Positions 30,901-40,700 of a stretch of 64,000 bases of DNA are shown here, one piece after another. The first letter of the stretch is position 1, and the number at the start of each line of letters is the position of its first letter. A model generated the notes under the pieces. That model was not told where the DNA came from. It did not search any database and saw only the letters and a list, made by a program, of their open reading frames with translations. Location of the stretch: positions 125,860,556-125,924,555 of the forward strand of contig OZ038382.1 of assembly GCA_964036045.1 (NCBI GenBank). Direction: 5' to 3'. The DNA comes from Eutreptiella sp. 'Long Island Sound 2002'. Lineage: Eukaryota > Euglenozoa > Euglenophyceae > Eutreptiales > Eutreptiaceae. The position numbers were made by a program, and so were the translations under genes.

Positions 30901-33275
30901 GGACTACCCCCAGGTGGGTGGTGGTCGTCACGACGTGCATGGGGGGCCCTTGTGGCCCTAGGGTGGGAGGTGTGGCAGACCCCTTGATCATGGCCACTGA
31001 CTTTGTGGGGTGGACGATGAGGTTGTTGTGGGAGAGGTAGGAGACGGTCACGTCCAGTAAGTCGTTGGCCTGTTGGGTGACCGTTGCTCCGGGGTCCGGG
31101 GCATGGGGGTCGTGTGGGGTGTGCGCGACGGTGAGGTTGGTGTCGTCCGCGAAGCCGACCAGGGGGGAGAGGAGGGGGTAGGGTGCGTAGGCCGGGTAGT
31201 CCTGCTCGATTGCGAGGGCCAGGGGGAGCGTCCCTAGAAGGTACAGGAAGGGGCCCTCTGCTCCCCCTTGGGGGACCCCGCTGCCTGGCTCCAGGAAGGG
31301 GGTGAGGCCTGCCCCTGTGCGGACCGTGTATTTGCGGGTGCGGATGTAGTCGGAGGTGAAGTTGTAGAAGGGGAGGCCTAGGCGCTTCCACACCGCTTCT
31401 AGTAGGAGCCAGGGGGTGTTCGGGAAGGCTCCCTTGACGTCGAGGGAGGCGATGATGAGGTCCACCGGGTCCATGTCCGCGATGGTGTCCTGGAGGAAGA
31501 TGGCCTCGTGTGGGGAGCGGCCTGGGATGGCCCCCCAGGAGGCTCGCTGGTATGTGGGGGTCCAGGTGGGGGCGGAGGCGGCGCAGGAGGATGGTCCAGA
31601 CGATTTTGACCTCCGTGACCGCACAGACTATGGGGCGCCAGTTGTCCGGGTTTGCCCAGTCCCCTTTTTTGTAGAGGGGGCGGACAACGTTTGCCCAGTC
31701 TGGTGGCAGGGGGGTCCGCCCCGTGACGATGTCCCAGAGGCGGTGGGCGAGGACGCGGAGGAGGTGGGCGGGGAGGTGGTAGTATGCCTCTGCAGGGAGG
31801 CCGTCGTAGCCTGGGGTTTTGTGTTGCCGGAGACTGTGGATGGCCTTCCGGACTTCGTGGATGGTGAAGGGGCGTTTTTCCAGGTGCCTCCTCTGGGCGT
31901 GGTTCAAGACCCGAGGGAGGCGGTCGATTTTGGCCTGGGTGTCTGGGTCCAGTGTGTCTTGGGTGGGGGTGTGTTGCCGGAGGAAGCTGTCTTGGGTGGC
32001 TTGGAGCACTGTGGCTGGGTCGTTGGTGAGGGAGCCGTCCTCCTGCCGGACCGTGGTGATGGTGCGGTGGCCGGTATCGGTCATGGCGTCGTTGAGGTGG
32101 CGGATGGCCTTGTAGGGGAGTTCATGTTGCGCATACCGTTCGTGTTCCTGGGCGATGCGCTGTTGCCTGTGGATGTGCCACCGCTGCAGGTCCGCCCTGA
32201 TTTGGGCTATCCGTGTCCTGCAGTGGTGTATCTGGCGGCGGGTTTGGGGGGTGTCGGTGTGGAGGAGGGTCGCCAGTTGTTGCTTCGCATGCCAGAGGTC
32301 ATGGAGCATGTCCCCCAGGGCTGTGGGTGGTTGGTCGTCGTCTGTGTGGGGTTGTTGCTGGAAGCCGCAGGCGACGGCGGCCGTGCGCATGGCTGTGAGT
32401 AGGTCGGTGGGGTCTGGTTGGATGCGCCGGGCGCGGTCTATGGCCCTGTGATATTGGGACCAGGCATGCTTGTCATGCAGCGGGGGCATCTTCAGGGGGG
32501 GTGGTAGGCCTTGGTCCGCATCTTCTGGGGGGCTGGGGGGAAGGTTGGGGATGGTGAGGCGGATGTGCAGGGGGCTATGGCCCGTGGGTCCCAGCGGGAG
32601 GGGTCCATATCGGGCCTCCGCTCGGATGATGGTGGTGGGGTCGCCATAGCATACGTCGATGCGGGATGGGGCGGCATCCGTTTGGTGGGGGAAGTGGGAT
32701 GGTTGGCCTTCGAGGCTGGCCGTCAGGTCCACGAGCCCCAGCATTTCGATGGTGTCGCGGACTGCTTGGTCCTGGGGTGTGGCCTGTCCCCCTCGGTCCG
32801 CTGGGGTGGGGGCGGCGTTCATGTCGCCGATGATGACTGTGGGGGCGAGCATGGCCATTTGGCGGTATGCCTCGGCCAGGGCTTGGAGGAAGGGTTCCGT
32901 GGCTTCGCCGAAGGGGACGTGGGTGTTGATGACGTTGAGTTGCCATCCGTCCCCGACGACCTCATAGACACCTAGCCTCCCTGGGACGCTGAGGTGGTGG
33001 ACGAGGTGGACGTGGATGCCGGTTTGGGCGTATAGGGGGGTCCCCTTGTGCCAGTAGCATTTGTACGCTTTCTGGTCCGGGGTATATATGGGGGTGGTCT
33101 CTGGGGGGTCGTCGCGCTGTAGGCCTTGTTCCTGGAAGGTGAGGAGGTGGGGGACCCACCCCGGCCCCTGTGTCATCAGGAGCTCTTGGAGGGCGGTTGT
33201 GGCGTCCTTGGAGTATGTGACGGCCGGGTGGTTGAGGTCGAGGAGGTTGACGGTGGCCTCGGTGGGGGCGGGCCG
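27962..33275 (-). pseudogene. LINE ORF2: APE endonuclease, reverse transcriptase, RNase H
   Basis: The APE endonuclease nicks target DNA: an N-terminal VNLLDLNHPAV (near 33260), LLTFQEQG (catalytic Glu, near 33130), NTHVPFG, VIIGDMNAAP (near 32830), SRIDVCY (near 32660) and GPTGHSPLH (near 32575). RT blocks are KTPGYDGLPAEAY, WRPI, SLDVKGAFPN, GVPQGGAEGPFL and the catalytic GFADDTNL (near 31145). RNase H has FFTDASGESS (near 29210), HGELGAMADAI, VDATVD and GNGKVDNQA. A C-terminal zinc knuckle CPC...H...C (28335-28390) and a helical tail follow. One frameshift lies in a C6 run (31531-31536) inside RT. Ends TAA 27962-27964. RNase H with APE places it among I/Tad/L1-plant type clades. Confidence 0.88.
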
Positions 33276-33680
33276 GGGCTGTGGAGGCTTGTGCCCTCGG
33301 CCCTTGCCCCGTCAGGGAGGGGGACTGGGGCTTGGGGACTTTTTGCCGGTTCGTGGGCGTTTGGGTGGGCGCGGCGGGGGGAGGCCTTGGCTCCACTCCG
33401 GGGGGAGCTCCCCAGTGTATTTGGTGCCTGTGTGGGCCTTGTTCTCTTCGGTGCGGAGCCGGATGAGGTGGGCGTTGGTGAGTTCCAGGGTGTCGCCGAG
33501 TGGTTTGTCCGGGGCGCTGCTGCCTTGGTCTAGCTCCTTTTGGCGGTGCCAGATCACCCGGACTTGTGGCCCCCCGTTGTCCCCCGGTCCCTTGAGGCGG
33601 TACTGGATCGTGCCCTCACACCAGATCCAGTCGCCTGTGTGGTCGTTGCGGAAGGGCTGTTGGACCTTCGCAACTTTTTT
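33276..33680 (-). pseudogene. LINE linker domain between ORF1 and the endonuclease
   Basis: This frame is in phase with the endonuclease and separated from it only by an in-frame TGA (33312-33314, followed by CGG). It encodes a compact-looking segment (DHTGDWIWCEGTIQYRLKG, then VRVIWHRQKEL, LTNAHLIRLRTEE) followed by a basic Pro/Lys tail. I do not recognise the domain. Upstream it joins ORF1 by a one-base shift in an A6 run (33677-33682 as T6 on plus). Confidence 0.45.
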
Positions 33681-36186
33681 CGAACCCTGGGTACGCTTCG
33701 GGCGGGGGCTGTGCTGGTGGCGGGAGGGAGGATGATGAGGATGCCTGGTCCGGGTGGGGCGGTGGTACTGGTGGGAGGGAGGATGACGAGGATGCTTGGT
33801 CCGGGTGGGGCGGTGGTATTGGTGGGAGGGAGGATGACGAGGATGCTTGGTCTGGGTTCGCGGGGGATCGGGAGGTCGCTGCTTTTCCGGCTTGGCTGGG
33901 GGCGGGTGCGCCCCTTTGTCGTCTCGTTCGCTTGGATGGGACTGGAGGTAGCGGGGCATGGGGTTTGAAGAAGGGGTGCGTTGCTTGCTGGTCTGGATCC
34001 CTCAGTGGGGGTTCTGCCGGTGTTTGCATTTTCGCTTTCGCGTGGCTGCGTATGATGTCGGCGAGCTTGCGCACGGTCTCCGGGGGATCTGTTGGCCATG
34101 GCAGTGCGGCGGGGCTGTCGTCAAAGGGGTGGTGTAGGTGGTAGTTCCTCATGGTCTTGGCCTGCATGACCCAGGCCTCTGTGGGTTCCGGTGTGTCCGG
34201 GCCGTTGGGGGAGCCTTGAGCCCAGTAGAGTGCTGTGTGGAGGGCTTCCCAGGGGGCGCCTTTGCGGCCTGTGAGGGTGGTGGCTTGGAGGAGTCGCTGC
34301 TGGCCCCGTGGGGGGTCTTCCAGGTCCATTTGCGGGGTATAGGCCTGGGCCGCCATGAGGACTCCGTGTGCCCAGTGGAGGACCCACCATTGGGTGTCCG
34401 CCTTGAGGATGTGGATGGCGGGTTGTCGGGGGGGGGTGTCGAGGGTGTCCCACGATGCGATGGCTAGTGGTATCCTGGAGGGGTGGAGGTGTGGGGGGGC
34501 CTTGCGGCTTAGGAGTTGATCGATGTGGAAGGGGGTGACGGGATCTTTGGGGCCTTGGGGCGGTGGGGGCATTGCTTGGATGGTTGTGGGGTACCAGTGG
34601 CGTTCGTGGGCGGCGAGGGTGTACAGCGCGGCGGTGATGATGTGGTGGGCTTGCCCCTCCAGGACGATGTGGCGCTCCGTGCCGAAGTCATTTGGTAGGT
34701 GGGCTGCGGGGTGGAGAGTGATGTGGGCCAGGGCGCGTTGGTGGGCCCTTTTTCCCCCGTCTGGGGCCTGTGTCCGTTTGTCCCCCGGGATGTGTTGGTG
34801 TTGGTGTTTTGGTGGGGGTGGTCCCAGGGCGAGGGATTCTACACCGTGGAGGGGGATGGCGTGTTCCCTGGACCTGTTGGGCAGGATGTATATGCCCGGG
34901 TCTCCCGGTACGGTGCCCAGGTACATGTTGCCCGTGATGGTGGGGGCGGGCAGCAGTTGGCGCAGGGGCGAGGTGCATGGGGTGGAGCAGGGCGGGTCAT
35001 GGTGCTCACACCGGGGGTGGTCGATGCCGTACGGGGTGACGTGTACGGCGAAGGGTCCAACGGCGCGTTGGAGTTTGTGGGGTTGGATGTTGTGGAGGCG
35101 CGCCACCGCCCGGGTGTGGGAGCGCCCTTCGCTGATCCACACGGCGTCTGCCCGCGACACCGCTGGGTTCAGGCAGTCCGTGGTGATGCCTGTGATCGTG
35201 CGGTTGTGGGTGGTATCTGATACCCTGGCGGGGGGGGCGCCGATGCGGGGGATGGTGTGGTCGTCGTGGAGGGTGCGGGCCTTGCGCCTCGCTTCGTGTC
35301 GGTGCTGGGCCTCCTGGGCGTGGGTGTGCACACCCGTGTGTTTGGGCTTCTTGTTGGGGCGGTCCGCTGTGTGGAAGGGGGTGGGCCAGGAGGGGGCTTG
35401 GTGGAGGGTGGGGTGTGGGAGGTCCCCCCGTGTTGCCCATGTGTACAGGGTGGTCGCGGCGGCCCCTTCTGCCTGTATGGTGTATCGCTCGTCGTGTCGG
35501 CGACGGGTGACGAGGACGTTGGGGGCCGTCAGCTCATACACCTGTGTGGTGTGGGGGAGGTGGCGGGTGACGGTGATCTTGGCGGCGTCGTTCTTGCGAG
35601 TGGTGGTGTGGGGGATGATGTAGTGGGTCGCCCATTCATCCTGGGGGGTGTATTCCGTCGGGTCTAGCTTGAGCGGGGGGTGAAGCGGCTTCGGTGCTGG
35701 GGGTTTATCTTGGCCCTTCGCGTGGGGCGCCACTTTGGTTTCGACCAGGTATCGTGGGCCCCAGGTTTCCGGGGCCCCTACCTGTGTGGCTGCCGCTGCT
35801 GCGGCTTGGAGGAGGGCGGTGGTGTTGGTGTCTAGAGGGGGGGCCTCCGGTTGGGGGGTGAGGGTGTCATGGTCTTGGTATGCCCACCAAATTGTGTAGC
35901 CTCGTTGGGTGTTGCGGTGCGGGGTTTGGGTCTGGGCTTGCGGGATGGATGAGGCGGTCTTGATGTCCTCCGCTGCTTGTGGGTTTATGGGTGTGGCGTA
36001 CGCCCATACTCCCGGGGCGTGTATGCCGTGTGGCGCTTGGCCTACTCCTCGCATCGGTTGTAGGGTGTGGTGGGTGCGTGTGAGCCCCAGGTGTTCTTGG
36101 AGGAGGTCCCCTCGGATGTCCTCCCATCGTTGCTGCCAGGTGTGTGTGTGGTCATTGGGGGCGGGGTAGGTGATGACGATGGCCTG
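33616..36186 (-). CDS. LINE ORF1, second part (unknown function)
   Basis: About 857 codons are open after the TAG at 36187-36189, in the same frame as the ORF1 part upstream. No nucleic-acid-binding motif of a standard ORF1 (CCHC knuckles, RRM, esterase) is evident. One short Cys/His cluster (DHPRCEHHDPPCSTPC, near 35000) could bind a metal. The middle shows normal globular composition, for example YLVETKVAPHAKGQDKP and HIVLEGQAHHIITAALYTLA. The C-terminus carries three tandem HPDQASSSSSLPPxPPP units (about 33740-33860). The frame ends at 33616, but the coding sense passes by a one-base shift into the linker domain above. Confidence 0.55.
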   Translation of the reverse strand, partial: QAIVITYPAPNDHTHTWQQRWEDIRGDLLQEHLGLTRTHHTLQPMRGVGQAPHGIHAPGVWAYATPINPQAAEDIKTASSIPQAQTQTPHRNTQRGYTIWWAYQDHDTLTPQPEAPPLDTNTTALLQAAAAAATQVGAPETWGPRYLVETKVAPHAKGQDKPPAPKPLHPPLKLDPTEYTPQDEWATHYIIPHTTTRKNDAAKITVTRHLPHTTQVYELTAPNVLVTRRRHDERYTIQAEGAAATTLYTWATRGDLPHPTLHQAPSWPTPFHTADRPNKKPKHTGVHTHAQEAQHRHEARRKARTLHDDHTIPRIGAPPARVSDTTHNRTITGITTDCLNPAVSRADAVWISEGRSHTRAVARLHNIQPHKLQRAVGPFAVHVTPYGIDHPRCEHHDPPCSTPCTSPLRQLLPAPTITGNMYLGTVPGDPGIYILPNRSREHAIPLHGVESLALGPPPPKHQHQHIPGDKRTQAPDGGKRAHQRALAHITLHPAAHLPNDFGTERHIVLEGQAHHIITAALYTLAAHERHWYPTTIQAMPPPPQGPKDPVTPFHIDQLLSRKAPPHLHPSRIPLAIASWDTLDTPPRQPAIHILKADTQWWVLHWAHGVLMAAQAYTPQMDLEDPPRGQQRLLQATTLTGRKGAPWEALHTALYWAQGSPNGPDTPEPTEAWVMQAKTMRNYHLHHPFDDSPAALPWPTDPPETVRKLADIIRSHAKAKMQTPAEPPLRDPDQQATHPFFKPHAPLPPVPSKRTRRQRGAPAPSQAGKAATSRSPANPDQASSSSSLPPIPPPHPDQASSSSSLPPVPPPHPDQASSSSSLPPPAQPPPEAYPGFEKSCEGPTALPQRPHRRLDLV

Positions 36187-37221
36187 CTAAGGGGTGGGGC
36201 CTGGATGCACCGTCATAGGTGCCGACGATGCTTGCGGGGGTATGTGGACGGCGTGGGCGGGGGCTGCTGTTACGGGGTCTCCTTCCGTGGGTGTGATCGT
36301 GGCATCGCCTTGGACGGTGAGGAGGAGGTGGTGGCGGTCCGTCGGTAGTGCCCAGGTGGTGGTGGGCTCTGTGATCGAGTGGAGGCGGATGGCTTGGAGG
36401 CCCGGTGTGATTTCGTCCCACCGGAGTGTGCCGTTGTGGACCGCCCATTCCCGCGGCAGGTCTCGAAACCCGTTTCGGTCTGGGGTGGTGCGGTGTTGTG
36501 GGGGGAGCTCCATTGTGGTGATGGGGTGGGTGAGGGGCTCTGTGCGGGGTTGGTCTTGTGTGGTTGATGGTGATGATGCCTGGGGCATCTCTTCGTCCAG
36601 TTGCTGGGGGGCTTTCGCTTCCTTGAGCTCTGCACTGATGGTGGCGAAGACATCTGGGAGGGTGGGGGAGGCGGGGGGGTGGGGTGCCGGATCGTCCCAG
36701 GTGATTTGGTATTCCTCCGGGTTCTCGGGGCTTTGCTGTACGGTGATGGTGGCTGTGGCGTCGTCTTCAGGTGTCCATCGGTGTGGATTGTGGTCGAGGG
36801 GGTGGAGGGTGACGGTGTGGCGGTGTTTCCAGCTGTGGAACGCTAGGAGGGCGTGGAGGCCGTATCTGGTGTCCCCGGGCGGGCGGGGGTAGGTTTCGGC
36901 TGCTGCCTCCAGGAAGGCGTCCGCGGTGCCTTTCCAGGTGTCGTCCCAGAGAAGGTCTTCCTCTGTGCCCCACTCGTTGTCGTACCTTTTCTCCTGCTTC
37001 CATCCCTGAAGGGTCGTGTGGTCTTCAGGGAGGTCCCGTTGGACGGACTGGTAGTACTGCTCGGCGTTCATGGGGGCTAGGGTGCTGGCCAGCGTGGTGT
37101 AGATGTCCTTTGGGGGGGGGGGCGGTCGGGGCGTGGCGGCGCGGCCGGGGTCGGGCTCCTCTCGCTGGTGTTCCGCGTTCCGGTCTGCGGTGGACGCGGG
37201 GGATGTGGAGCGTGGTGGCAT
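36187..37221 (-). pseudogene. LINE ORF1, first part, ending at an in-frame TAG
   Basis: A 344-codon frame starts at ATG 37221; the frame is open further upstream to at least ~37,500, so the real start may be earlier. It encodes acidic, Trp-rich sequence (KDIYTTLASTLAPMNAEQYY, WKQEKRYDNEWGTEEDLLWDD) of unknown family. Its last ~50 residues (LLLTVQGDATITPTEGDPV ... AVHIPPQAS) have the spacing of a small cupin-like beta domain, which is only a suggestion. TAG at 36187-36189 is followed by CAG and by ~857 further open codons in the same frame, so ORF1 is either nonsense-mutated or read through. Confidence 0.5.
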
Positions 37222-37499
37222 GGGGTGGTCGGGCTCTTGCGGTTCCGTGGGTTGCTGATGGGCTTGTGGGCGCGGGGCCGTGGCTGCCAGTAGGTGTCGG
37301 ATGGCCGGGAGGATGTCGAAGTCGTCTTCCCAGCAGTAGGCTGGAGCGCACGCCCTGTCAGGGGAAGCGGGGGGGGGCGTGTTGCGGAGCGGTGAACGAC
37401 AGGGTGGGCGACGAGTGCGGGTGGTGGCGTGCTCGCTCTGCCGTTCTGTTTCCCGCGGGCCCTGACCTTGGGGGTGGTGGTGTTGGTGATGTTGGTGGT

Positions 37500-40400
37500 G
37501 AGGGTGGTGTGGGCGCCAGAGTGGATAATTGTGTCGGTGGCGGCGCTGTTGGCGAGGGTGGTATGGGCGTTAGAGTAGATGAAGCTGGTGCTGGGCTATG
37601 GTTGATGGTGGTTAGCTGGCGGGTCAGCTGTCGTCGCTGTCGTCGTCGCCGGTGGTGTTGGTGTCTCTGATGACGAGGTGATGGTCGGTGAGCATGGCGT
37701 GGGTGACGTATGGGCGTATGTGGTGTTGTCGGCGGTAACGTTTGTGGGCCGGATGTGGCGGTGGTGGCGAGGGTGCTGTAGTTGACAGGTGGTGTGGCCC
37801 ACGTCACCTCCGGTGGTGGAGGTGTGATGGGTGCCGTGGTGGTGTCGGCGATGGTGGGGTGCCGCGGGTGGTGTATTGGTTGTAGGTGGTGGAGATGTTC
37901 CTGGTTTGTGGGTAGTCCCTGTCCGGGTGTGGTGGTGTTGGTGGTGTCGGTGCTCGTTGAGGCCGTTGGCGACGCCGGGGGTTCCTGGTCTCGCGTGGGG
38001 TGGTGGTGGCGGTGGTGAGCGTAGGCGGTGCCATGGGCGGTGGTGCCATTGACGGCTCGGCCGGGCGTGCTGGTGCCGGTTTCGGGTGTAAGTGTGGTTC
38101 GGGGTGCGGCATTGGTTGGTGGCTTTGACGGCGGGTGGCGTGACTGGTGGGTGGCAGCGGTAGGGGGGTGTCGGTTGTTGGTGAGTCTGTCGTTGTCGGT
38201 GTTCCGGTTGGTGCCGGTGACGGTGTCGCTGGCCTTGCAGATGGTGGAGGGGACTCGTACCCTGGGGTCGCCGTGGCGTTCGGTCGACGGTGGTGCTTCC
38301 GGTGGTGTTCGTGTGAGTTGGCCGGGAGTGGTGTCGGCGTTGCTCTGGCTGGTGCCGTGCGTGCGGGCTGTGTGATTTTTGCGTCCGGGGTCGCTGGCGT
38401 TGGTGAAGGTGGTGTGTTGGGGGTCGGCGCCGGTGGTGGCGGTCCGATGGTGAGGGTGCCGGGGACGTTTGGTGGGTCCGCGCTGTTGGGCCTTCTCCTC
38501 GCCATTCCTGGCGGAGGGTGCTGGCGGTGGTGTCGCTGGTGGCGAGGGTGTGGTGGTGTTGCTGTGGTGTTTTGTGCTGCTTGGGTGGGTGGTGGGGACC
38601 CCTGGTTGATGTTGACGTTACTCCGGGTGATTTCGATGCGGTGGGTGTGATGGCGTGTGGCGTTGTTGTTTCTACCCTTGGTTGGGGGCCTGGTGGGCGG
38701 CGCTGGTGGCGTTTGTTCGCCAGCCGTGGTGGCGTCCTTGGTGTTGTCGTCGATGGGGGCGCCCTAGGTGTTACTCTGTGCCGGGGTTGTGATGGTGGTG
38801 TTAGGGGTGTTGTGGGTGACGGTACCTCGGTTCGTCGTTGGTGGGGTTGGCGGTGGTGTGTCTCGCGGTGGTCCGGTGGCGTGGGTGTTTTTGGCGTTGG
38901 TGCCGGGTGGCCTGTGTGCTGGTGTTCGGTGGTTCCGGGCGTGCCATTCGTGGCTGGTGTTTGGCCGGTCTGTGGTCCTGGTGGTGTCGGCTGTCCGTGG
39001 GTCCGTAGTGACAGGTGTTGCTGCGGTTGCGGTTTAGGGTGACCTTGCTGCGGTTGGGTGGTGGTGTCGCCGTGTTGCCGCTGTCGGTGGTGCCGGTGTT
39101 GGCGTTGGTGGGGTTGCCGCCGGGGGAGCTGTGTGTGTTGGCGTTGTAGGGTGTTGTAAGTGCTGCCCTGGCGGTGTTCTGACGGCGGAGGGGGGACCTC
39201 GCCACTCCTGGCGGAGGTTCCCATGTGCGTCGTTGGCTGGTGGGTTGGCCTTGGCCCCCTCGGTGTCCTTGCTGCCGATGGTGTCTCACCGGGATGCGCG
39301 ATGGGGGATGCTCCGGGTTGCTGTCGGTGAGGTCGCACTGCCGGTGGCGCTGTCGGTGATGCCGGTGGTGAGGTCGTTGCGGGCGTTGCCATGGTTCACG
39401 GTGTCTCTGATGTTGTTGATGCTGCTGGTGGTTGGTGTGGGTCTGTGTGTGGGTTGTCAGTGGCTGCTGCTGGTGCTGGTGGTGGTTCTGGGTGCGGGCC
39501 GGTGGGTGGTGCGGTTGGAACGCCTTGGGTGTAACTTGGCCGCTGGGTGGTTTCGTGTGTTGGTCCGTTGTTGGTTCCGGGCGTCTCCGTTGGTGAGGGT
39601 GTTGTGGTGTTCGGTTTGGGTGTTGGCGGCGGTGCAGGTGTGGGTGTCGCAGTTCCTGGCCCTGGGTCTGGGAGTGGCTGTTTGGGTGTTGCTGGGTGTG
39701 GGCGTTCGCCTCTCCTGGCTGAGGGCTCGGTGGCGTTCGTTCGCCAGCCGTGCTGGCGTCCTTGGTGACGCCGTTGGTGGGGTTGCCCTAGGTGGCGGGG
39801 CCGTGGTGGTGGTGTTGGGGGCGTTGTAGGTGATGGCACCTCGGCCCGTCGTTGGTGGGGTTGGTGGTGGTGTGGATAGTGCCGTGGGTGTTGGTGGCGT
39901 TGGTGTTTCCGAAGGCGTGGGTGCCTTATGTGTTACTTGGTGGTTGGCGTGTGTCGTGGTGGTCTGTTGGCGTGGGTGTTGTTGGTGTTGGTGCTGGGCG
40001 CGGCCTGTGTTTGGGTGGTCGGCGGTTCCGGGCGTGCCACTCGTGGCTGGCCGTCGCGGTGTTGGTGACGGTGCTGGCAAGGGCGCCGCCGGTGGAGCTG
40101 TGGCCGATGTGGGCGCTGCGGGTGTTGCCCTGGTGGATGGTGGTGTTCTGACGGCGGGGGTGGGACCTCGCCACTTCTGGTGGAGGTACCCATGGGTGTC
40201 GCTGGCCTGTGTGTTAGCTCCCTTGGTGTTGTTGATGCCGATGGTGTTGTACCGGGCGGTGTTGCTGTGGCGGTTGCCGTTGACGCTCTGGTTTGTCGGT
40301 GCTGAGGCCGTACTGCCGGTGTCGGTGTCGGTGATGCCGGTGGTGAGGTCGTTGTGGGCGTCGCTATGGTTCTCGGCGTCTCGGACGCTGCTGATGCTGG

Positions 40401-40700
40401 TGGTGGTTGGCGTGGGTCTGTGTGTGGGTGGTCAGCGGCTTGCGTTCAGGGCGGTGGTCGGTTTCTGTGGCTCTGTCTGGGGGGGTGTGCAGTAGGCGGT
40501 GTGGTCTGCTGGTGCTGCTGTTGGTGTAGGTGGCGTAGGCGTTGCTCTCGGTGGTGTCGTGGGTGAGGGTGGTGTTGGCGGCGCCGGTGGTGTGGGTGTC
40601 GCCGGGGATTGCATGGTGGTCCCGGGCGCGTGCCCTCGCTTCCCCTGGCCGGGGCTTGGTGGTTTGTTGGCTCACCGGCTGTGGTGGTTTCGGTGTCCTC
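37500..40700 (-). repeat. ~1-kb tandem repeats in the LINE 5' region
   Basis: Blocks recur about 930-1030 bp apart. TTCGCCAGCCGTGGTGGCGTC at 38712 returns at 39738, with a weaker copy near 40672; CCTCGCCACTCCTGGCGGAGG at about 39197 returns as a variant at 40165. Between anchors the plus strand is a degenerate GGTGTTGGTG sea. Minus-strand frames (for example 37596-39392) are Thr/Pro/His low complexity. No domain is visible; coding status is unresolved. Confidence 0.55.

Noticed and set aside
27962-33275. Group II intron, retron or bacterial origin for the RT
   Set aside because: The APE endonuclease, RNase H, C-terminal zinc knuckle and target-site duplication fit a eukaryotic LINE.
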